Part shown: one piece after another, positions 7,551 through 16,568 of the stretch | Layout: each line of letters starts with the position of its first letter | Numbering within the stretch: the stretch's first letter is position 1 | Origin: JAUUZQ01 sp964538375 | Lineage (GTDB): Bacteria; Bacteroidota; Bacteroidia; Bacteroidales; GCA-2748055 | Assembly: GCA_964538375.1 (NCBI GenBank) | Contig: CAZIFQ010000001.1 | Span: 124,001 to 188,000, forward strand | Length of the DNA stretch: 64,000 bases | Direction of reading: 5' to 3' | Notes under the pieces: model-generated | What the model was told of the DNA's origin: nothing | Database searches by the model: none | The model's input: only the letters and a program-made list of their open reading frames with translations | Position numbers and translations under genes: made by a program

Positions 7551-9992
7551 ATGTCACTATTAAAAAACTATTTTACTTCCTTATTCAGAAATATTGCGAA
7601 AGACAAGTTCTATTCCCTCCTCAATTTGTTTGGACTAGGCATAGGGCTTGCTTCTGCCATTTTTATCTTCCTGTATATCCAGGATGAATTATCTTTTGAT
7701 AAATACAATGCTGACTATGAAAAAATATATCGCCTTGAAGGTGATTTTTTCATTAACGGTAAGCAGGATTTAACTGCCATTACGCAACTCCCCCTTGCCC
7801 CGACTCTAAAAGATGAATATCCTGAAGTGGAAGAAATGACCAGAATACTGGGCCAACCCGGACTCTATTTCCGAAAAGGGGAAGATGTCTTTAAAGAAGA
7901 TAGCATCGCCTTCGCAGATTCAACAGTCTTCAATGTTTTTTCATTTGAAATTCTGCATGGGGATGCAGGGACAGCCCTGGTAGAACCACTTACCTTAGCT
8001 CTCAGCGAAAGCATGGCCCTAAAATATTTTGGCAAATCAGACATTATTAATGAAAGCATCAAGGCGCTTGATGGATCAGAATACAGAATCACTGCAGTAT
8101 TTAAAGACCTTCCGCAAAACGTGCATCTCAGGTACAATGGACTCATTTCTTCCAAAACAATTGAAGAAAATATGGGTAGTGAACGGTTCAATGACAGGTC
8201 AATCAATTCATTCTGGAATGTAGCTTGTTATTCATTCGTGAAGCTGGCTGAGAACACTACAGCAGAAATGGTGCTCGATAAATTTCCGAAATTCTATGAC
8301 ACCTATATGAGAGAACTGGGAGACCGTTTAAATGCATCATTCGATCTCCGCATGACAAATATTGCTGATGTTCATTACCAGGAAGATGATTTAACCTGGG
8401 ATAGTCCAAAAGGTAATATGAGTTACGTCTATATTTTAGGGGTGATTGCTATATTCCTTGTATTTATTGCAAGTGTAAATTATACAAACCTCACAACGGC
8501 GAGAGCATCCCGAAGAAGCAAAGAGATAGGAATACGAAAAGTGGGAGGGGCGAGTAAATCAAAACTCCGCTCACAATTTATTGGGGAATCTATGATTACT
8601 GCTTTCATGGCAGGAATTATTGCATTCGCATTGGTATTGATATTTCTTCCGGTATTCAATGGTTTTTCAGAGAAAGCATTTCAAACATCAATAGTTTTTC
8701 AACCCCAGGTGTTATTATTTATACTTGCACTGATTGTTGTTACAGGTTTTCTGTCAGGAATCTATCCCGCATCCTACCTGTCTTCTTTCAATCCGGTTGC
8801 TATCTTAAAAGGTTCCTCAACCGGTAAATCTGAGAAAGGATTTCTGCGTAAGAGCCTGGTGATATCGCAATTCGTAATCTCAGCATTTATGATCATTGGA
8901 TCTATTGTTGTAGCCAGGCAATTAAACTATATCAGGAATACTCCCCTGGGGTTTGATAAAGAAAAAATTATTGCCATTACATTAAACGACACAACAATAA
9001 CAAATAATATCGACGCCTTCCGTGAAGAGCTAAAGAGAAATCCCAATATTGAGGGTACTTCTCTTTCAACAAGCTTGCCAGGCAGATTTTTGGGGATGCA
9101 GGTGATGACAGCTGAAAATGGACAAGGAGAAATGCAGCAACTGACCATTAACAGTTTATTTGTTGATTTCGATTTCCTTACCGTTTTAGGAATCAAACTC
9201 AAAGACGGAGGTAGAGATTTTAGTCGTGAATTCGGGGAAGATATGCAATCATCATTTATCGTCAATGAAGCCCTTTGCAGAGAATTAGGATTGGGAGAAG
9301 ATGCGGTGGGAAAGCGCTTTATTCCGGGAGTAAATTTGGATGGGGAAGGCCCGCCCGAAGGTCAAATCATTGGAGTGGTTGAAGATTTTCATTATGCTTC
9401 ACTTCACAATCCGGTGAAAGGATTAGTACTCCGGGTAAACGAGAATACAAGATTCATGCGTATCCTTTCTGTTCGTACCAACGGAATGAATACGGAAGAA
9501 ACTCTCGAATGGATTGAAAACACAAGAGAAGAATTCAACACTACCTTTCCGTTTGAATATACTTTCCTTGAAGATGAAATAGATGAATTGTATACCCAGG
9601 AAAGAATTATATATGCAATTTTCATTGCATTCACCGTACTGGTTCTGTTTATTTCAGCCATTGGATTATTAGGTTTATCAGCATTTATGACAGCCAAGCG
9701 TACCCGTGAAACAGGTGTTAGAAGGGTTATGGGAGCATCGCAATCGCAGATACTCAACTTATTCTTGTTCGAGTTTTCGAAGTGGGTAATAATATCCAAT
9801 GTTATTGCATGGCCCATTGCCTGGTTTGTAATGAAAAAATGGCTTGAGAATTTTGAATACAGAGATAGTTTCCCATTCTGGACCTTTGGAGTATCTTTGT
9901 TGGCATCAATAGTTATTGCTTTATTAACTGTGAGCTGGCAATCGATCAAAGCATCCAGGATGAACCCTGCCAACTCCATCAGGGTAGAATAG
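7551..9992 (+). CDS. FtsX/MacB-like ABC exporter permease
   Basis: About 813 residues with start at ATG 7551 (MSLLKNYFTSLFRNIAKDKFYS). An N-terminal helix and a large periplasmic MacB-PCD domain are followed by three membrane helices (near FLVFIASVNYTNLTTARASRR and RSKEIGIRKVGGASKSKL), then a second helix-periplasmic-three-helix unit with RTRETGVRRVMGASQSQIL. The two halves are related. This duplicated architecture is typical of Bacteroidota exporters that work with a separate ATPase. It lies 34 bases after the ATPase gene. Confidence 0.93.
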   Translation: MSLLKNYFTSLFRNIAKDKFYSLLNLFGLGIGLASAIFIFLYIQDELSFDKYNADYEKIYRLEGDFFINGKQDLTAITQLPLAPTLKDEYPEVEEMTRILGQPGLYFRKGEDVFKEDSIAFADSTVFNVFSFEILHGDAGTALVEPLTLALSESMALKYFGKSDIINESIKALDGSEYRITAVFKDLPQNVHLRYNGLISSKTIEENMGSERFNDRSINSFWNVACYSFVKLAENTTAEMVLDKFPKFYDTYMRELGDRLNASFDLRMTNIADVHYQEDDLTWDSPKGNMSYVYILGVIAIFLVFIASVNYTNLTTARASRRSKEIGIRKVGGASKSKLRSQFIGESMITAFMAGIIAFALVLIFLPVFNGFSEKAFQTSIVFQPQVLLFILALIVVTGFLSGIYPASYLSSFNPVAILKGSSTGKSEKGFLRKSLVISQFVISAFMIIGSIVVARQLNYIRNTPLGFDKEKIIAITLNDTTITNNIDAFREELKRNPNIEGTSLSTSLPGRFLGMQVMTAENGQGEMQQLTINSLFVDFDFLTVLGIKLKDGGRDFSREFGEDMQSSFIVNEALCRELGLGEDAVGKRFIPGVNLDGEGPPEGQIIGVVEDFHYASLHNPVKGLVLRVNENTRFMRILSVRTNGMNTEETLEWIENTREEFNTTFPFEYTFLEDEIDELYTQERIIYAIFIAFTVLVLFISAIGLLGLSAFMTAKRTRETGVRRVMGASQSQILNLFLFEFSKWVIISNVIAWPIAWFVMKKWLENFEYRDSFPFWTFGVSLLASIVIALLTVSWQSIKASRMNPANSIRVE

Positions 9993-9995
9993 AAA

Positions 9996-10811
9996 ATGGA
10001 AAACATACGAGGTAATACGCTCATCATAAATGGTATTTTGGCAGATGCATCCGGATATTCTCCGGATTCGTCTGCTGACGTATATTACGAAGTGATTAGG
10101 GTAATTAAGGGAAAATATCTTTTCCTTGAAGAACATCTTCTCAGGTTGAGATCTTCCTGTAGAAAAAGCATCCTGAATTGTCCTGACTCCAGCTCAATAA
10201 TAAGCCAGCTCAAACAATTAATTGAATATTCTGAAATATCAGAAGGTAACGTTAAATTGCTGTTTTATAGTGTGTTAAATAAGACTAATATAGCATGTTT
10301 TTTCACACCTCACTTTTATCCGTCTGTTGGTGACTACTCAAGTGGAGTTAAGGTAAAATCATTCCAATTTGAGAGACCCGATCCCAATATAAAAAAGTGG
10401 AATGAGTCTTTCAGGAGAAAAGTGAATCGGTTTATCAGGGATGAGCATATCTATGAAGCCATACTTATAAGTGAAAAAGGGACCTTAACTGAAGGAAGTC
10501 GGTCAAACCTGTTTTTTATTGATGAAAAAGACCGGGTCATTACCGCACCGCTTGAGAAAGTATTGCCTGGAATTACAAGGAACTATGTGTTTGAAATTTG
10601 CAGGGAGCTTGGAGTTCCTGTTATAGAAAAAACCGTTTATTTAGATGGTGTCACCTCAATGAAAGCATGTTTTATTACAGGAACCTCTCCAAAGGTATTA
10701 CCGGTACAAAAACTGAACAAAATTCCTTTTAATGCCCAACATGAAACAATTTTACGAATCAGTCAGGCCTTCAGCCAGCATATAGAAAAATCATTAAATA
10801 AGAATGTTTAA
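9996..10811 (+). CDS. Aminotransferase class IV (PLP-dependent)
   Basis: A 271-residue fold-type IV PLP enzyme. The likely PLP Lys is in NESFRRKVNRFI and the motif EGSRSNLFFI is the family signature before the cofactor loop. The C-terminal ACFITGTSPKVLPV is also family-like. Members include branched-chain aminotransferase, D-amino-acid aminotransferase and aminodeoxychorismate lyase; the sequence alone does not decide between them. It starts 3 bases after the exporter permease gene and may be read with it. It ends in a palindrome shared with the convergent gene. Confidence 0.85.
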   Translation: MENIRGNTLIINGILADASGYSPDSSADVYYEVIRVIKGKYLFLEEHLLRLRSSCRKSILNCPDSSSIISQLKQLIEYSEISEGNVKLLFYSVLNKTNIACFFTPHFYPSVGDYSSGVKVKSFQFERPDPNIKKWNESFRRKVNRFIRDEHIYEAILISEKGTLTEGSRSNLFFIDEKDRVITAPLEKVLPGITRNYVFEICRELGVPVIEKTVYLDGVTSMKACFITGTSPKVLPVQKLNKIPFNAQHETILRISQAFSQHIEKSLNKNV

Positions 10812-10834
10812 AATTTCCTGATCAGGAAATTTTA
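10809..10834. terminator. Perfect palindrome holding the stop codons of two convergent genes
   Basis: Bases 10809-10821 (TAAAATTTCCTGA) and 10822-10834 are exact inverted repeats. The TAA at 10809-10811 ends the aminotransferase on the plus strand, and the TTA at 10832-10834 is the TAA of the rhodanese-like gene on the minus strand. Each strand's transcript ends its stem in a run of U, so it can act as a bidirectional terminator. Confidence 0.75.
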
Positions 10835-11452
10835 GCAACCACCCTCGGTTCTTTTCTTCTTTGGCCTTGGAGCAATCTTAGGCAGCGATGTAACCGGAGC
10901 AGACTCCTGGTTTTCCACATCCTCTCCACCGCCAAGTTTCATTCCCGCACCTTTTCTGAAATTGTACTTTGCAATTTCCTCATCAGGGCTGGTAATGGCT
11001 GGGGCCTCAGGATTCATAATTGTTTCCACCCAGTAATTCAATCCTCCCTGCAATACATAGTTGTTTTCATAACCCAGCTGAATGGTAATCATCCATGTTT
11101 CGTTGGCAGTAACCGTACCATTTGAATAAAAGATATTGTGGCGAGTGTCCTGGTCTAAATAATCAACCCATTCTTCAGCAAGAATATCAGTAGCAGGAAT
11201 ATTAACAGCTCCGGGGAGATGAAATTTTTCATATTCATCCTGCCCGCGAACATCTATCAATAAGAAAGAAGGATCTTCCATAATGATCATATTTGCCACC
11301 TCATCCGGAGAAAAATACTGCATCCCGCTATTTACCTGTTCAAGTAATTGTTCAGGAGAAAGCTTATAGGGATGAGTTGTATTTTGAGGGATTGCCGCCA
11401 TGACCAGTCCAAGGGTCAGGAAAAAAATTGCAACAAAATGTAATGGTTTCAT
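10832..11452 (-). CDS. Periplasmic rhodanese-like protein without catalytic Cys, C-terminal GGC
   Basis: About 206 residues. The ATG at 11452 gives a clean signal peptide (MKPLHFVAIFFLTLGLVMAA), so the protein is probably periplasmic. The rhodanese fold is clear: LLIDVRGQDEYEKFHLPGA, then VLQGGLNYW. At the place of the active-site loop, where rhodaneses have Cys at the start of CRxGxR, the sequence is FYSNGTVTA, with Ser. The chain ends in a Lys/Arg-rich tail, KKKRTEGGC. It is the last gene of the Psr-like operon, so sulfur binding or delivery through the terminal Cys is possible (inference). Confidence 0.85.
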   Translation of the reverse strand: MKPLHFVAIFFLTLGLVMAAIPQNTTHPYKLSPEQLLEQVNSGMQYFSPDEVANMIIMEDPSFLLIDVRGQDEYEKFHLPGAVNIPATDILAEEWVDYLDQDTRHNIFYSNGTVTANETWMITIQLGYENNYVLQGGLNYWVETIMNPEAPAITSPDEEIAKYNFRKGAGMKLGGGEDVENQESAPVTSLPKIAPRPKKKRTEGGC

Positions 11453-11474
11453 ATCTGCTGTTTTAATCAGTTTA

Positions 11475-12065
11475 CTAATATTCTTTCTGAGGGAATTTCT
11501 TTTCGGCCCACTCTCCGACAAAGAACATGCCCATCGCAACAATAATTACTCCGAGGACCACAACACCATCTTTCAATCCTAATTTTTCACTGAGCGTTGG
11601 AATTCCCATAAATTTGGCAGTATACAATCCTTCCCATAGAGGATATCCCTCAACAAAAATTAAAACACCAATTACAAGTCCTCCTATAAAAAACATAGCA
11701 TCAATTTTACCTATGGAAGCAGCACAAAAGCTGGTTCCCGGACAAAAGCCGCCAATGATAAAACCGGCTCCCATTATGACTCCCCCAATGATTGTTGAAT
11801 AGAGGTAAGTTGGATTGATATAGACCAGGTCCAGGTCGATCCAGTCAAATAAACTCATGAACAATAATCCGATCATAGCAGTTATTGCTGCAGTAAAGAA
11901 TACTTTTAATACGACAGTATCATAACCATAAAATACACCAGCCAATTTCCTGCTGGATGAGAATCCACTTGCTTCAAGTATAAATCCAAAGCCAATTCCG
12001 ATGAGGAAGGCAAACAGGAAATTTGTATTTGAAGAAATTATATCATTGCTAATTAAAGGTCCCAT
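11475..12065 (-). CDS. YeeE/YedE family sulfur transporter, half-size
   Basis: A 196-residue membrane protein with about five helices. It has the family cysteine motifs GGFCPGTSFCAASIG. YeeE/YedE (TsuA) proteins move thiosulfate or other sulfur species using conserved cysteines. Full-length TsuA is about twice this size, and a second half-size gene lies directly upstream, so the two probably form one transporter. It is encoded between the other half and the rhodanese-like gene in the sulfur operon. Confidence 0.87.
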   Translation of the reverse strand: MGPLISNDIISSNTNFLFAFLIGIGFGFILEASGFSSSRKLAGVFYGYDTVVLKVFFTAAITAMIGLLFMSLFDWIDLDLVYINPTYLYSTIIGGVIMGAGFIIGGFCPGTSFCAASIGKIDAMFFIGGLVIGVLIFVEGYPLWEGLYTAKFMGIPTLSEKLGLKDGVVVLGVIIVAMGMFFVGEWAEKKFPQKEY

Positions 12066-12083
12066 ATTCTTATTTTTAAGTCG

Positions 12084-12617
12084 TTATATCCAGTTTTTTC
12101 TAAAAAAGTATGCCAATGCGAAGGCTGTGCCGAATATGGCCGCCATCGATAAGAATCCTCCATAAGATAGAACAGCCATTCCACTTAATGCTGAACCACT
12201 GGTACATCCTCGTCCAAGTTGTGAGCCAAAGCCAAAGAGTATTCCTCCAATAATCGCAAAAATTATTCTGCGCTTTGAAGTAATTTTAGGAGAGTGCTCC
12301 ACTTTTAATTTCAATCTTCCAAAAATTGTACCTGAAAGAAATGCCCCAACAATAACACCCAACATCTGGAACACAAGCCATGACTTCATAGGTCCCTTGG
12401 GATGACTTTCCTTGTAATCGCTATAGAAAGCCGTATTTTCGGCATGTTTTGGAGCGGCGGTCTCAACAGATGCTACAACAACACTTTTTACAGCACCACT
12501 GGCCCCCAGCCCTCTTCCGGAAATAAAGTTTGCTGCTATTAATACCAGCCCAAGGATTACGCCTCCCAGGTATGGATTAATATACTTTTTGGGGTTTCTT
12601 TTTTTACTTGCGTTCAT
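12084..12617 (-). CDS. YeeE/YedE family sulfur transporter, half-size partner
   Basis: A 177-residue membrane protein with the family motif GFGSQLGRGCTSGSALSGMA. The GCTSG Cys corresponds to a sulfur-handling Cys of TsuA. It carries a periplasm-sized insert between helices 1 and 2 (SVETAAPKHAENTAFYSDYKE). It follows the NrfD-like gene by 18 bases and precedes the other YeeE half by 18 bases. Two-gene YeeE systems next to sulfur enzymes are known in several lineages. Confidence 0.87.
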   Translation of the reverse strand: MNASKKRNPKKYINPYLGGVILGLVLIAANFISGRGLGASGAVKSVVVASVETAAPKHAENTAFYSDYKESHPKGPMKSWLVFQMLGVIVGAFLSGTIFGRLKLKVEHSPKITSKRRIIFAIIGGILFGFGSQLGRGCTSGSALSGMAVLSYGGFLSMAAIFGTAFALAYFFRKNWI

Positions 12618-12635
12618 TTCAAACTTCTTTAATAA

Positions 12636-13577
12636 TTAGTATAACCACCGGCTCTCCTGTCCTGCAAATGCTATCAAAAATCTTAGCATCAAACTGCCAA
12701 ACAGCACAAGCGCAGATGGAATAATAACCGGTATTTTATATTTTTTTAATTCTAAAATTTCTAATAGCACTGGGACAATCATCCCTAAAATCACTACAAA
12801 AATCCAAAAATATGCAGTGTAAGGTCCTCCCAGGAATAATTCTGCTGCATCTTGTTGAACCTGTGTACTTGCAAGAAATCCCATGAACATATGCACTATT
12901 AGAAACATTTCAACTGCTATGATTCCAATATCAATTCTGGCAAAGACAGTTTTCTCCTGATGATTCTTTGACATAAGCATAATAACAGCTACTCCTGCCG
13001 ATAAGCCCGATGCCAGGAAAAGGGGCCCAAGAATCGATGTATTCCATAAGGGTCTTGCATTAAATGCAGAAAATAATATCCCCGTATAAACACCGAGGAT
13101 TACTGACGATATCATCATCATCCATGCCAGGGTAAGCTTGTACTTTGTAAAAAATGCCTCCAGCTGATACATGAATTTAAATTTCCAGTCCCACCTGGGA
13201 AAGACTTTACGGATATTTATGGCTGCCCATATAAATGACAATGGGGTAATAATCATCAGTACCCACGCGCCCCATGACATAGGAGATTCGATTCGTATGG
13301 TAGTATACAGCCGCCAAAAGAAAAGCTTATGCTTCAAATCCAGAAACAGAGCAAATAATCCAAGCAACAAAATTATTGGGACAAGTAGGGGGGTTTTAGT
13401 GACAACTGTAGTATATGTCTTCTCTTTCCCCATGATGGTATAAAGTCCGGCAAAGAATAGAATCCCTGCAGCCAGACCCCCCAGGAAAAGGTATAAAGGA
13501 ATCTGCCAATGCCAAATATGCAAATGAGGGTCGATAAATGGATTTGCGCGTCCGCTAACTATAATTTCTTCTCTCAT
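12636..13577 (-). CDS. NrfD/PsrC-type membrane anchor subunit
   Basis: A 313-residue membrane protein with about eight helices, starting near HIWHWQIPLYLFLGGLAAGILFFAG, the classic NrfD/PsrC opening. PsrC-type subunits bind menaquinol and pass electrons to the iron-sulfur partner. It follows the PsrB-like gene by 7 bases. Length agrees with PsrC rather than with the longer HybB type found at 30.8 kb. Confidence 0.93.
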   Translation of the reverse strand: MREEIIVSGRANPFIDPHLHIWHWQIPLYLFLGGLAAGILFFAGLYTIMGKEKTYTTVVTKTPLLVPIILLLGLFALFLDLKHKLFFWRLYTTIRIESPMSWGAWVLMIITPLSFIWAAINIRKVFPRWDWKFKFMYQLEAFFTKYKLTLAWMMMISSVILGVYTGILFSAFNARPLWNTSILGPLFLASGLSAGVAVIMLMSKNHQEKTVFARIDIGIIAVEMFLIVHMFMGFLASTQVQQDAAELFLGGPYTAYFWIFVVILGMIVPVLLEILELKKYKIPVIIPSALVLFGSLMLRFLIAFAGQESRWLY

Positions 13578-13584
13578 AACTTTT

Positions 13585-14118
13585 CTAAATAAGGAAATAC
13601 AATTTAGGTTTAGTCCCAGCTTCCGGAATTAGAGTTTTTGATTTTCGTACTTTCAAAATTTTTGAAACCTTGGAATTTGGATCGTCTAAATCTCCAAAAT
13701 ACATACATTTTGTTGGACAGGCAGCCACACAAGCCGGTTCCAGTCCCTTTTTTATCCGATGGAAACAAAAAGTGCATTTATCAACGTAACCATCAGGATG
13801 AGAATACCTTGCATCATAAGGACATGATGTAATGCAAGCACCGCAACCGATACATTTGTTCTTTGTCACTAAAACAATACCTCCGTCTTCATAATGGCTG
13901 GCTCCGGTTGGGCAACAACGAACGCATGGAGCATTTTCACAATGATTGCATCGCTCAGATCTTATCTCTATCTCAAGCTGTGGATATGTTCCATCCACAA
14001 TCTCAACTACCCAGTCACGGCAAAAACCAATGGGCACATTGTTCTCTATCTGGCATGCAACAACACAGTCGCTGCATCCCACACATTTTTTGGTATCTAT
14101 TGCCATTGCATATCTCAT
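13585..14118 (-). CDS. PsrB/DmsB-like four-cluster ferredoxin subunit
   Basis: A 177-residue ferredoxin with four cysteine clusters: CVGCSDCVVACQIEN, CNHCENAPCVRCCP, CIGCGACITSCPYD and CTFCFHRIKKGLEPACVAACP. This is the 16-Cys pattern of subunit B of polysulfide, thiosulfate and DMSO reductases. It carries electrons from the NrfD-like quinol subunit to the molybdenum subunit. Its ATG overlaps the end of the molybdoenzyme gene by 4 bases. Confidence 0.95.
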   Translation of the reverse strand: MRYAMAIDTKKCVGCSDCVVACQIENNVPIGFCRDWVVEIVDGTYPQLEIEIRSERCNHCENAPCVRCCPTGASHYEDGGIVLVTKNKCIGCGACITSCPYDARYSHPDGYVDKCTFCFHRIKKGLEPACVAACPTKCMYFGDLDDPNSKVSKILKVRKSKTLIPEAGTKPKLYFLI

Positions 14119-16355
14119 GACTCAACTTCTTTTTTCGCAGGTTCGAACTTAAAGGTTACAAAATTCCCTCTCATCCCTGTTCCGCCCATGATAGGATCGA
14201 CATGTACTTTGGTAATTAATTCGGCATCACTGGCTCCTTTCCCATATGAGCGGGACAGCTTTTTATTGGAATGACCAAAACCATGCACCATATAGATGCT
14301 GTCCCAACGAATCCGCTCTGTAACTCTTGCTTTGATGGAAAATGAAGATCTGATACCATCCTGGTTTTCAAGGTAGATATACTGACCATTTTCAATTCCC
14401 CAGATTTTCGCAACTTTTGGGTTGATCCAACATGTATTCTCATCCATAATATCTGTCAGGTTCGCATTGTTAGCGGTTCGGGAAAAAGTATGCATTGGTG
14501 CCCGGCCATAGATTAATCTGTAATACCCCTCCGGCGGTTCTTCATGAGGTGTATACACCGGCATCGGATCAAATCCTTCAGCAGCCAGGTCGGTGCTGTA
14601 CAGTTCAATTTTTCCTGTATTGGTAAAGAATTCAACATCTTCATCGGGCTGGAAATAGAGGTCCGGATATGGGCGCTCATAATTTTTCACTCCAATCCGC
14701 TTCATTTCTTCAAGCGAAGTTCCAACCTGCTTAAATTGCCAGTCGAGCATTTCCTCAATGGAGTTCCAGCTAAAGTAGTCTTCCAGCCCTAATTTTTTTG
14801 ACAGCTCCTTCGCCATCCAGTATGCAGGCTTTGAATTATACAAAGGATCTGTTGCCGGCATCCTAAGTGCAATGTTGGCTTTCCGATGAGGACTCACCCT
14901 AATGCTGTCATATCTTTCCAGGTAAGTACATTCAGGAAGAACAACATCTGCCCATCCTGTAATCTCCATTGGCATGGTATCAATTACCACCATCAAATCC
15001 AGGTTTTGAATGGCCTCAATCACTTTCGCGCTGTCAGGAATAGTTTTTATAAGGTTGGTACCATTTACGATCCATCCCTTGAAATTGCACTGACTGCCTA
15101 TTTCAGGAATGGTAGCGTCACATATCCCTGAAGCCAATGTTTCATAGGCAAGATTATATTTTCCCGGAAAGGTGTCTTTTAAGGTTTTTGCAGGGATGGG
15201 ATATTCAGGATGTGGCCAGGAGGGAACAGAAAGCTTTTCAGGAACATAGAATCCTCCTCTTCTTCCCCATGAACCCAATAATGCATTCAAAATTGCAACA
15301 GCTCTTACTCTTTGCGTATCGTCTCCATACCAGGTAACATGTCTGCCCGGGTGAATTATAACAGCTGGAGAAGCATCGGCCATTTCTTTGGCAGATTTAC
15401 GGATCAGATCTGGTGAAATTGTTGTTATTCCATAGGCCCATTCGGGAGTCATAGTCTTCACATGTTCCTTCAGCTGGTCAAAACCATAGGTATATTTCTC
15501 CACATAGTCTACATCGTATGACTCCTCATAAATCAACACATGAATCCAGGAAAGCAGCAAGGCAAGGTCTGTTGCCGGTTTAATAGGCAACCAATATTTC
15601 GATTTGCTGGCAGCAATGCTGAATCGTGGATCAACCGTAATAATGGATGCTCCTTTATCAATAGCATCAGACATTTCCTGCACCTGTCCATTGTGCATGT
15701 TTTCTCCTAAATGAGAACCTATCAGAACCAGGCAATCTGTATCTCTGATATCGATTCTTTCAGGACTTCCGACACCCTCTCCGTAGGTGGTCTGGAAAGC
15801 TACTTCCCTTGGACCACGACACTGGGCATAGGATGGAGCGGCAATACTGGAAGATCCAAATGCCTTTATCAGGTCGCCAAAATATTTTCCTCCTGATCCG
15901 TGGGTAAGCAAAGCCATACATTCCGGACCATGCTCTTCAGCTATCGCTTTCATTTTATCAGCGATATATTCGAATGCTTCGTCCCAGCTGGCTTCGCGAA
16001 ATACCTGCTTTCCTCTCTCTTCGGTTCTAATCAGGGGAGTCTTAAGGCGATCTTCATCATAATACATTCCAGGGCCACCGGTTCCGCGTGGACAGAATCG
16101 ACCATTGCTATGTTGATCATCGTCATTTCCAATGACTTTCCAAATCTTGCCCTCTTCATTTTTGTATACCCATCCTGCACATTTCCAGAAACATATTTCA
16201 CAATATGTTGGAGTACGCGATGTGTCAATCTTCAATTCAGAAGGTTTAAGTGGATTTCCAGCAATAGTATTAACAACCCCGTATCCTGAAGCGCTGATCG
16301 CCACTGCTCCTAAACCCAGGCCTGAAATCCTGATAAAGTCCCTTCGACTTGCCAT
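14115..16355 (-). CDS. Molybdopterin oxidoreductase, polysulfide/thiosulfate reductase catalytic type
   Basis: A 746-residue bis-MGD enzyme. A Tat signal opens it (ASRRDFIRISGLGLGAVAIS). The N-terminal 4Fe-4S motif is YCEICFWKCAG with a fourth Cys in GRFCPRGTG, and the likely Mo-ligand Cys is in SYAQCRGPREVAF. The C-terminal molydopterin-binding domain follows (GRAPMHTFSRTANN). With the B and C subunits downstream this is a PsrA/PhsA-type periplasmic enzyme. Polysulfide, thiosulfate or tetrathionate as substrate cannot be separated by eye; the linked YeeE and rhodanese-like genes favour sulfur rather than arsenate or nitrate. Confidence 0.92.
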   Translation of the reverse strand: MASRRDFIRISGLGLGAVAISASGYGVVNTIAGNPLKPSELKIDTSRTPTYCEICFWKCAGWVYKNEEGKIWKVIGNDDDQHSNGRFCPRGTGGPGMYYDEDRLKTPLIRTEERGKQVFREASWDEAFEYIADKMKAIAEEHGPECMALLTHGSGGKYFGDLIKAFGSSSIAAPSYAQCRGPREVAFQTTYGEGVGSPERIDIRDTDCLVLIGSHLGENMHNGQVQEMSDAIDKGASIITVDPRFSIAASKSKYWLPIKPATDLALLLSWIHVLIYEESYDVDYVEKYTYGFDQLKEHVKTMTPEWAYGITTISPDLIRKSAKEMADASPAVIIHPGRHVTWYGDDTQRVRAVAILNALLGSWGRRGGFYVPEKLSVPSWPHPEYPIPAKTLKDTFPGKYNLAYETLASGICDATIPEIGSQCNFKGWIVNGTNLIKTIPDSAKVIEAIQNLDLMVVIDTMPMEITGWADVVLPECTYLERYDSIRVSPHRKANIALRMPATDPLYNSKPAYWMAKELSKKLGLEDYFSWNSIEEMLDWQFKQVGTSLEEMKRIGVKNYERPYPDLYFQPDEDVEFFTNTGKIELYSTDLAAEGFDPMPVYTPHEEPPEGYYRLIYGRAPMHTFSRTANNANLTDIMDENTCWINPKVAKIWGIENGQYIYLENQDGIRSSFSIKARVTERIRWDSIYMVHGFGHSNKKLSRSYGKGASDAELITKVHVDPIMGGTGMRGNFVTFKFEPAKKEVES

Positions 16356-16397
16356 TGTTTATATTAAGTTTTAATGTCTTAAAAATAAATAGGAATG

Positions 16398-16442
16398 CGA
16401 AAATATTAAATTATAAAAAGCAGCGTTGTGTTTTTTATCACA
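16398..16442 (-). promoter_or_regulatory. CRP/FNR-type dyad and candidate promoter of the Psr-like operon
   Basis: TGTGTTTTTTATCACA at 16427-16442 matches TGTGA-N6-TCACA in nine of ten bases. Downstream on the minus strand TATTTTCG at 16405-16398 is one base from the TAnnTTTG -7 box. If transcription starts near 16393 the dyad centre is about -41, the class II activation position of CRP/FNR-family regulators. The psrA start is at 16355. The regulator gene is not in the window. Confidence 0.42.
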
Positions 16443-16568
16443 TCAAACTAATTTAAATATGTAGATATTTATTAACTTTCTGTTTTTCTGATTGTTAACG
16501 CTATTTAAAATGAAGATAAATTAGCGGTGGCTGGCAGATTTTGCTAAAAACGACCCTGTAAAATTATT

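Noticed and set aside
14544..16289. Several plus-strand ORFs opposite the molybdoenzyme gene
   Set aside because: They are shadows of a well-supported minus-strand gene, with no recognisable motifs.
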